Shown: positions 55,725 to 64,000 of the stretch, in pieces
Numbering within the stretch: position 1 is the stretch's first letter
Layout: every line of letters starts with the position of its first letter
Origin: Dactylorhiza incarnata
Taxonomy: Eukaryota > Streptophyta > Magnoliopsida > Asparagales > Orchidaceae
NCBI GenBank assembly: GCA_033032865.1
Contig: JAWHQI010000065.1
Coordinates: 4,526,001 to 4,590,000, forward strand
Length of the DNA: 64,000 bases
Reading direction: 5' to 3'
Notes under the pieces: generated by a model
Databases searched by the model: none
Told to the model about the DNA's origin: nothing
What the model saw: the letters and a program-made list of their open reading frames with translations, nothing else
Position numbers and translations under genes: made by a program

Positions 55725-58718
55725 TCATGAATCGGGAAGAGGCTTGGTAAAGATGTCCGCAAGTTGCGATTCAGTTCTAATGAAGTTTACATGAACATGT
55801 TCCTTTTTGATGTGATCCCTAATAAAGTGGTGTCTTACGTCAATGTGTTTAGATCGTGAGTGATGAACAGGGTTGTTTGTTAAGTCAATAGCACTCTTGT
55901 TGTCACACTTAAGTTCAATAATAGTCAAATGGACACCAAAATCTTCTAAGGTTTGAGTCATCCATAATGCTTGGGCACAACAACTTCCTAGTGCAATATA
56001 TTCTGCCTCGGTGGTGGAGAGGGCAACAGAGTTTTGTTCTCTACTTGACTATGCAACTAGAGAAGGGCCTAAGAAATGACAGGTATCACTAGTGCTTTTC
56101 CTATCTAATGAACAACGCGCATAATCAGAATCAGAATACCCATGCAATAGAAAAGAATCATAATTTGGATACCAAAGTCCTAATTTTGATGTGCCTATTA
56201 GATATCGAAAAATTCGTTTCACCGCTTTTAAATGAGATTCTTTTGGATTTGCTTGAAATCTAGCGCATAAGCATATGACAAACATAATATCGGGTCTAAA
56301 TGCACTAAGTTATAATAGGGATCCAATCATTCCTCTATATAAAGTTTGGTCAATTGAAATTCTGGCTTCATCTTTTCCTAATTTTAGTGATGCGCTCATT
56401 GGAGTGCTAGCTTGTTTTAAATTTTCAAACCCAAAAAGTTGTAGCAAATCATGGACATATTTGGATTTACGTATAAGAATTCCAACATTTCTTTGGGTTA
56501 TTTGAAATCCTAAAAAATATGTTAGTTCACCCACTAGACTCATCTCAAATTTATTTTGCATCACTTGAATAACTTCCTTACACAACTCTTCATTAGTGGC
56601 TCCAAAAATAATATCGTCAGCGTATATTTGTAAAATAATCAAATCATTATCACAGTGCTTAATGAAGAGCGTGTTATCGGCACTACCCATTTTATAACCG
56701 TGCTTTAATAAAAAAAAATGTTAAGCGTTCATACCAAGCACGGGGCGCTTGTTTTAGACCATAAAGCGATTTTTCTAATCTATATACATGATTTGGAAAT
56801 TTTTCATCAATAAATCTGGGGGGTTGTTCGACATAGACTTCTTCTTTAATTATCCCATTTAAGAAAGCACTTTTAACATCCATTTGAAATAATTTAAACT
56901 TCTTATAACTCGCAAAAGCTAAAAAAATTCTAATCGATTCAAGACTAGCAATGGGTGCAAATGTTTCATCAAAGTCTACCCCCTCGATTTGAGAATAACC
57001 TTGTGCCACTAATCGAGCTTTGTTCCTAGTTATTCTAGATTCTCCATCTAATTTATTTTTAAATATCCATTTGACACCGATAACCGGGTGATTAGATGGT
57101 CTTTCAACTAGTTTCCAAACCCTATTGCGTTCAAATAGATTCAATTCGTCATTCATAGCAATAAACCAAAATTCATCATTCAAAGCGGTGGAAATATTTT
57201 TCGGTTCTATTTCGGAAACAAAGCATAAGTTTGAAAAAGATTCATTAAAAGAAGAACGTGTAGTTACCCCTCTTGAAAGTTCTCCAATTATAAGCTCCCT
57301 TGGATGATCTCTTGTAAATCGAAGCACACTTGGAGGCACGAGCTCCTCTTGCACTGTCTCTACTTCTTTTTCTTCTCCAAGTGGATCATCATCATCATGC
57401 TCCAATGGTGAAAGAGGTACATCTTCATTTCCTACACAAGTAGAATCTACACAAGGCACAAGTTCATCAAACTTCACATGAATAGACTTTTCAACCTTTT
57501 TAGATTTTTTATTATATACTCTATATGCTTTGCTAGTGGAAGAGTAACCAAGAAAAATACCTTCATCACATTTTTCATCAAATTTAGCTAATGCATCCTT
57601 GGTGCTTAGGATAAAACATTTACAACCAAAGACATGAAAATACGATACATTAGGTTTCTTCTGAAAGTACATTTCATATGGAGTTAATTTCAAAATAGGG
57701 CGAAGCATAACACGATTTATGACATAACATGAAGTATTTACGGCTTCGGCCCAAAAATATCTAGGCAACCCATACTCGGATAGCATGGTGCGTGTAAGTT
57801 CTTGAAGAGTTCTATTTTTCCTCTCCACCACACTGTTTTGTTGGGGGGTGCGTGGAGCGGAAAATTCGTGTTTAATACCTAGATTATTACAGAAAGTGGT
57901 GAAGCTCTCATTTTCAAATTCCCCTCCATGATCCGATCGTATACACTTGATTTTTAGATCTAATTCATTTTGAATACGATTGCAAAGCTTTGTAAATTCA
58001 GAAAACGCATCGGATTTGGAGGTAAGAAATAAGGTCCAAGTAAATCTAGAAAAATCATCAATTAAAACAAAAGTGTATTTTTTACCACCAAGACTACACG
58101 TGCTAATAAGTCCAAAAAGATCCATGTGAATTAGTTGTAAGGGTCTTGAGGTGGATATTTCTTTTTACTCTTAAACGATGTTTTTGAAAATTTTCCTTTT
58201 TGGCATGGCGAGCATAAGGAAGATAGATTTCCATTTAGCATAGGCAAACCTTTAATGAGTTTATTCTTTGACAATTTTAAGATTAACTTGGTGCTAGAGT
58301 GACCGAGACGCCTATGCCATAATTCAAGTTCTTCATTTTTTGATATAAGACATTTGAGAGACGCACGTGATAGATCATGAAAGGCAATTAGATACACATT
58401 GTGAATTCATGGTGCAGTGAGTACAATACTATTGGTTTTAGGATATATAATTTTACATAAATCAGTAGAAGACTCAAATAAAACATTTAGACCTTTATCG
58501 CAAAGCTGACTAATAGAAATCAAGTTGTGTTTCAAACCTTCTACATATAAGACATTAGTAAGAGAGAAAGAATTGTTACCTACAGTACCGGTGCCTAAAA
58601 TCCTTCCCTTTCCATTGTCCCCAAATGTCACCATTCCTCCTTTCTTCTTAGTGAGGATAAGGAATTTTGCTTTATCGACCGTCATGTGCTTGGAGCACCC
58701 TGAGTCCAAGTACCACAT
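55725..58718 (-). pseudogene. Element K pol: protease, integrase, RT, RNase H
   Basis: Protease starts MWYLDSGCSKHM (58718). The integrase finger (LWHRRLGHSS, CSPCQKGK) is in the same frame to 58131. A frameshift leads to the 58125-56692 frame: MDLFGL (first Asp), RSDHGGEF (second), NSVVERKNR (Glu), GIFLGYSSTSKAYRVY, then RT with [30 protein letters not shown] and [13 protein letters not shown] run of T/A at about 56700 shifts the frame again; the YADD box (around 56625) and RNase H (GYSDSDYARC, STTEAEYIAL, DIFTKPL) follow to 55725, with stops near 56307 and 56046. Catalytic residues are retained. Confidence 0.92.
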
Positions 58719-60690
58719 GTCTTCCTTTTCCTTAGCCTGCCAACATACCTAACAAGAAGATGAGAGTAAAGACCCGGATACCCAGGTGGTTCCTCCCATA
58801 GAATAGGTGGAAACCTTAGGCACCCAGATTTGCTTGACAGTACATCGACCCTTCATCCTGTAGGATTCCAAGGTATGCCCGAAGTGATGGCACTTGGCAC
58901 ATAACACAAAAGGAGTTGAGACCTTTTTCAGTTTTTATTGTGGGCTCTTGCTGGATGATGGGGAATCAGCCAAATAAATTTCAGATTTGTGATTATTCGA
59001 TGAATTATGAGTTTTGTTACTACCGCCAGCGTTAGAAGTTACCGCCGGGCGGTAGTCAGTAGAGACAAAACCTAGACCAGTTTTTGCACTACCATGCCTT
59101 TGGTTGGCCAAAATCATATCAAGACTTTTCTGGCCAACACCGAATTTTTTTATGGCTAAGTTAAGGTCATGGATTTAAGCTTTTAATGCAAAATTTTCAC
59201 TAACTAAATTTTCGCATCTATTTGCAAAAAATTTCTTTTCATTTTCAACATTAGAAAGGGAGAGTTTCAAATTTCTTTCTAAGTCTCTTTTGTTTCGAGA
59301 GTGATTCGATATTGGAGAGAGCATTAGAAAGATTAGTTTCAAGTTTGCTAGTCCTTGCCAAGAGATCATTTTTCTTTTGGCAAGACTCCATCTCCTTTCC
59401 CAAGGCAAAAACTTCCTTACTCAATTTTTGATTTTGTTTCAAAAGAATTTTATTTTCAGTTTTAAGTAGATCAAGATCTTTTAAATTTTTGCCAAAAGAT
59501 TTGCAAGTTCTTAAATATTCGGAATAAAGATCATCATAGTTAGAGGGGATTACCTCAGTGTCGCTTTGGACACTGCACTCATCGTCGGTTGATTCATTGC
59601 TTTTCCCCATAAGGCACAAGTTTGCCTCATCATCATCGCTTGAGCTTGAAATACTTGAGCACCCGGAGGAAGAGTCATCCCATGTTGCAGCTTTTAAGAC
59701 CTTCTTCTTCTCCTTTCCTTTAACCTGTTTTTCTTTTTGCTCCTTCAGGAAATTTGGGCATTGACTTCTAATATGCCCGGTCTTCCTACAGTGGAAGCAC
59801 TCGGGAGGTGGCCGCTCTTCGTCGTCGTCGCTAGACTTCTCCTTCTTCTCTCTTTTGGATGAGGAGCCCTTTCAGAAAAATTTCCGGAAGGTGTTCCTCC
59901 TTTCCGGATTCTTCATGAACTTAGTGAAGTTCTTCACAAAGAGACTCTCCTCGTCATCTTCCTCGTTGTCATCTTCTTTTCTTGACTTCAGTGCCAAGGC
60001 TTTCTTCTTTGGTTCCTTGTTGTACTCCTCTTCTTGAATCTTGAGTTCTACCTCATGGATTTTAAGGTTCCCAATGAGGCTCTCAATTTGGAGCCGCCTA
60101 AGATCATGCGATTAGGAAATCGCCGTCACTTTTGGATTGAACTTTGGTGGGAGTGATCGAAGAAGCTTTCTCACCAAGTCGCCATTTGAAAATGTTTTTC
60201 CAAGAATTTTTGAGGCATTGACGATCTTGGTGAAACGAGTGTACATGGCATCGACGTCCTCATTTGGATCCGTCTTGAACCTCTCAAATTCAGATTCCAG
60301 TTGGAATTGTTTTGAATCTTTGACCTGCGAGGTACCTTCACGTGTTATTTCTAATAAGTTCCAAATATCATAAGCATATTCACATGCACTGACTCTATTA
60401 AATTCAGTCCTATCAAAAGCACAGAACAGAGCATTCATTGCTTTCGCATTATTCTTACACCTAGCCTTATCTCCATCGTCCCATTTATCCCTAGGTTTTT
60501 CCATGGTTACTTCTCCAACAATGTATGTAGGAGAGGTGTATGGAGTTTCAATACATGCCCATACATCTAGGTCTAAGTTTATCAGAAAACAACGCATACG
60601 TGTTCTCCAGTAATTATAATCAGTTCCGGTAAACAACGGAGGTCTATTTATTCCCTGCCCCTCATGAAAAGCGAGATCACGGAGCGCCAT
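58719..60690 (-). pseudogene. Element K gag with coiled-coil linker
   Basis: The start at 60690 gives MALRDLAF...NRPPLFTGTDYNYWRTRM, the DUF4219 signature, followed by UBN2 to about 60115. TAA at 60114-60112 and TGA near 59868 interrupt one frame. The first CCHC knuckle is CFHCRKTGHIRSQC (around 59800-59760). A long Lys/Glu/Leu coiled coil follows (59619-59175, with a frameshift near 59290), then a second knuckle whose last Cys is Tyr (CAKCHHFGHTLESY, around 58890) and the IWVPK motif (around 58825) before protease. B keeps a relic of this same linker. Confidence 0.88.
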
Positions 60691-60726
60691 TATTCCCAGT
60701 TGTTAGACCGAAGTGGAATAACCTGC

Positions 60727-60737
60727 CTCTGATACCA
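60727..60737 (-). other. Primer binding site of element K
   Basis: Minus-strand TGGTATCAGAG, two bases beyond the LTR end. Confidence 0.93.
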
Positions 60738-60739
60738 CT

Positions 60740-62297
60740 TATTGGATCTGTAGGCGCCCTTAGAGGGGGTGAATAAGGGTTTTAAGATTTTCAAATAATT
60801 TAGAGAAATTAATTCTTTGCTGCTACCGCCAGCGGTAGAGTTACCGCTCTGCGTTAGCATAAGTGAAACTTGCTTTTAGGTTAGAACAATGAAAATCCTT
60901 AAGCACGAATCAGATATATAGAGACAAAAAGATTTTCATTAATCATTGACTTGAAATAAATATGATTACAAAACTTTTCCCAATAACGCTTGGAAAGAGG
61001 CGACCAATGAAAACTCTTTTGGTTTTCTATACCGACCCTTCCCCTAAGGACCGGTTGGCTTTAGCCTATCTCTCCCTAGACAAGGCCTCAAGCCGCTCTA
61101 GCCTTTCCCTCACCGGAAAGGCCTCGAGCACTCCCTAGATCTATAGCCTAGACCTAGTTGCCAACGCGAGGCGAATTTCCCCTAGTCCCCGCAAGGCCCT
61201 AGTCGTCGTGTGGCGAGTTCCTCTACTTAACAAAAGTTATAAAGATTACAATTTGAAAACTAAAATAAGACAAGAACTAAGACTCCCTCAAATGAAGAAC
61301 TTGATGTCGATGTAGATGCGATCGGATCGGTCTTCAAGTTCTTTTTGCGTTCATGATCGTTGACGGAGTTCTTTGGGCTGCTTGGGAAGGCTCTCACGAG
61401 TGATCTGAAAATATGGCTTCAAATCGTTCTGGAACAGCAAGCCACAACGGAGGAGGCACGCATCTTTTTATAGAATCAGCCACTACCGCCTGCGGTAGTA
61501 CTACCGCCCCGCAGTATCCACATTAGGCAATAAAGCACACGAATCGTTGTAGTTTAGGCAACATTTTGAGCGCCAAACACTAGCGTCGCTAACGCCCCGC
61601 GTTAGCGAGATATCCTTCCTTCAGCCACTATCTCCTTCCAAATCTGCTCCTCAATCAACTGCAGATGGGAAGTTTCCAAAAGCTACCGTCGGGCGTTAGA
61701 CTTAACGCGCCGCGATAGTACTTGCCAAAATAGCATCCCATCGACATTCCCTTTTTCTCCACTGTTTCCTTCCTGTCAATTGTTTCCATTTATACTAGCA
61801 CCATCAGTAGTGCTAACGTGTCGCGGTAGCAATGCCTGGCATCAATTTTCGTCGACCGGCATTTATTTTGGTCGAACACCATTCGTCGAACGCCGTCTTC
61901 ATCGAACACATTTCGTTGAACGCAATCTTCGTCGAACACATTTCGTCGAACGACATTTTCGCTAGCGCACCGCGGTAAAGCATACAGATCGTCTAACGGA
62001 GCTTTGATTTTGTCAAGCGTCGCGGTAGAGCATGTTATTCGTTGATCGAATTTTCGTCGAACAGGATTCCGCTTTCGTCGATCGCAAATTCGTCGAACGC
62101 GGCGCAGCATTCAGTTCGTCGAACGAACACTAGCGTCAGCGGTAGTTCTAACGCTATGCGGTAGCAACAACGAAACACATTTCCATGGAGATTTGAAAGC
62201 ACAGAATCGTGCATACTATAAACACAAAACAAGTATGATCAAATACAATTGGATTTGTTATTGTCAAACCAAGAGATGCGGAAAGCATGTTCCAACA
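60740..62297 (-). repeat. 5' LTR of element K (1,558 bp)
   Basis: On the minus strand it begins TGTTGGAACATGC at 62297 and ends AGATCCAATA at 60740 (CA decayed to TA). A TATAAAAAG box lies at 61472-61464. It is about 60 bp shorter than the 3' LTR, mainly through losses in the TCGTCGAAC-rich U3. Confidence 0.93.
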
Positions 62298-63055
62298 GAC
62301 TTTAGAGTTGACTTGGTCAATTTGGTGAGTGGGTTAGCTCCACTTGATGGCCATGAGTCCTATAACCTTACCCAAAGTCCATTAGGTCATGGTGTGGTCT
62401 CAATTTGGTTAATTGATCCATGTGGTGTGAGTTTGACCTAATTTGGCCTAAGGTTGACTTTTGTCAAATTGAAGGGAATGGTTGATCACTTGATGGGGCT
62501 TTTGGGCCTATTAGATTCCTAATGGGGTTATGAGGTTAGGGGTCAAGACAATTTGACCATTTGAAGGTCAATTGGTCCTTAATTGGGTTGATTTGGGCTA
62601 TGTTGACTAAAAGTTGACTTTGGTCAACACCTTGGAATTGAATGGAATTATTTAGTGATTATTGACCTAATGACCTCCCTTAGTGGTTTGGGTAACCTAG
62701 GTAAGGTCAATTTGAAGTATTGAAGGTCCATTGAGTCCAATTGTGTTGAATAGGGTTATGTTGTCATAGGTTTGACTTTGGTCAATTTAATTAGCCTATT
62801 TGGGTGACCAATTGTTGGGGTTCTTGGTCAAATGAGTTTCCCTTAGGGTTAGGGACATAGTGGTGAGTTCAACTTGTACTTGTGAGTGCAATTTGGGTAG
62901 TTTGACCAATGTTGACTTGTGTACCATAGGGTACCCTGTGTGAGTTCAACCTAACTCAAAGAGTCCTAGGGTCTCCCCTTGTCTTAACTCACCCTTCTCT
63001 CCTCATGTTATGCCCTAACATCATCATGGGATCTAGTAGGATTGGGGATGTTACA
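62298..63055 (-). repeat. Gypsy LTR, U3 start (continues at 51972)
   Basis: On the minus strand it starts TGTAACATCCCC at 63055, directly after the pol of J, and is cut by K at 62298. It is rich in GTTGACTTTGGTCAA-type phrases. Confidence 0.8.
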
Positions 63056-64000
63056 AATCCCAATAAACAAAAAAATAATTTTGTCCTTGAAATTTAAGCT
63101 CGTGTCAACGGGATCCTATACAGGATGGGAATAAGGAGTATAAACTCATGTTTAGGGTGTACCTGAGGTGAATAATCCAGGGTATTGTTGTTGCATGAGA
63201 TCCCTCGGTTCCCATGTGTGCTCCTCTCATCCATGATTGGACCATAACACCTTGACAAGAGGAACCTTCTTCCTCCGCAGAACTCGGACGACTGTATCAT
63301 TGATGCGGATGGGCTCCAGACGGACTTATCGGTCGGATGTTATCGGGCCTGCAGTAATCGTAACATGTTGCTCTGGCCAAAGCAAGGCTCTACGAAGTGA
63401 GGAGACGTGGAAGACGTCATGCAGGTTTACTAATTCCTGTGGCAGCTCCAGCCTATAAGCCAAGGGGTCGATTCGCTCCAGGATCATATAAGGCCCCATA
63501 AATCGTGGGATGAGCTTCTTCTGTCCTCGCACCCGCGAGACACCAGGCACTGGTCGTATCTTTAAGAAAACCATGTCTCCTACCTAGAACTCCACCTTCC
63601 GGTGCTTCGCATCGTAATACTTGGTATGCCGGCTCTGAGCTTCCAACATCCGATCGCGGATCATTCGTACCACAATATCCGTATCATCTATATACTCCGA
63701 TCCAAGTGCCCTTGGATCCTCATCCTGGACCCAAGACAATGGCGTCCAACACTTCCTCCCATACAGAGCCTCATATGGTGTCATCACAATGCTTGCCTGG
63801 TGGCTGTTATTATAGGAAAACTCTATAAGTGGTTACAGTCTCTCCCAGGGTTTCCCCGTATCCAATGCATAAACGTAGTAAGTCCTCCATCGTCCTATTG
63901 GTGTGCTCTGTCTGGCCATCGGTCTTTGGTTGAAAAGCAATGCTAAAGGTGAGCAGAGACCCCAGATATGCCTGCACTGCCCTCCACTCCCTTGAAGTAA
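63056..64000 (-). pseudogene. Element J: Ty3/gypsy integrase C-terminus and chromodomain
   Basis: From the right edge leftwards: the integrase tail with MTPYEALYGRKC (63787) and LSWVQDEDPRALGSEY, then a TAG at 63586-63584, then MVFLKIRP, the GPY/F module (MGPYMILERIDPLAYRLELP and FHVSSLRRALL), stops near 63330, and a chromodomain (LRRKKVPLVKVLW, HTWEPRDLMQQ, around 63270-63170). It is closely related to the same region of element I, roughly four of five residues by eye. The rest of J lies outside the window. Confidence 0.87.

Larger units (their letters stand above)
51973..62297 (-). mobile_element. Element K: complete group T Sirevirus-like element
   Basis: 10.3 kb, minus strand: 5' LTR (60740-62297), primer site, gag, pol, spacer, polypurine tract, 3' LTR (51973-53592). 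The flanks AACTT (51968-51972) and GACTT (62298-62302) are a duplication with one mismatch. It sits in a gypsy LTR. It is the only group T element here with pol. Confidence 0.92.

Noticed and set aside
56692..56712. Programmed frameshift in element K RT
   Set aside because: The shift lies at a T/A homopolymer inside RT where copia elements need none; a simple slippage indel is more likely, and other breaks are present.
1794..60737. TGGTATCAGAG sites as tRNA gene remnants
   Set aside because: They are 11-12 base primer sites next to LTR ends; no cloverleaf or A/B boxes surround them.

Overview
This window is plant nuclear DNA, most likely from an angiosperm with a large, repeat-rich genome. 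It is built almost entirely of nested LTR retrotransposons. I see no host gene, tRNA, rRNA or CRISPR array. The case for a plant rests on Ty1/copia proteins of the Sirevirus (Maximus/SIRE) type, Ty3/gypsy chromovirus proteins of the Tekay/Del type, initiator-Met tRNA primer sites ending LTRs, and repeated AGGGGGAG polypurine tracts, a known Sirevirus trait. The species cannot be named from the sequence.

Layout: Element A (minus, 1-3114) sits in element B (plus, 3115-9321), which sits in element N (plus, 9322-14006), which sits in element C (minus, 14007-20387). C also carries a solo LTR, X1 (15102-16858), with a perfect TGTTT target duplication and about 23 copies of a 50-bp hairpin-forming repeat. 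C interrupts a further LTR, M (20388-23898), which also holds a gypsy solo LTR (20676-22978). A second X-type LTR (X2, 23899-about 24591) follows. Element F (plus, 24592-31969) is interrupted by the young chimeric element D (24974-29887, target duplication TAGAC). F lies in the LTR of gypsy element I (minus, 31970-51972). I is split inside integrase by the complete copia element E (33557-43748, target duplication ACTTG). Its right-hand LTR is split by the complete copia element K (minus, 51973-62297). The rest of that LTR (62298-63055) joins directly to the integrase of a second gypsy element, J (63056-64000).

Two copia groups are present. Group S (A, D, N, E, C) has LTRs ending in CTTTCA or ATAACA. 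Its U5 holds a hairpin with constant AGTGG/CCACT arms and an inner stem that changes in step on both sides between families. Group T (B, F, K, M) has LTRs with TGTTGGA...TCCAACA-like ends, and its post-pol spacer contains an exactly 61-bp box, often twice. All LTR families carry clusters of short CpG-rich motifs around CGTCGA in U3.

Coding state: nearly all proteins are broken. Many breaks are TAG codons where the family has glutamine (CAG), as expected from deamination of methylated CHG sites. The exceptions are the intact gag of D and long stretches of E and K pol. D has lost all of pol; in its place is the promoter-bearing 5' part of a group T LTR. N carries a 760-codon accessory ORF in one frame with seven stops and no frameshift.
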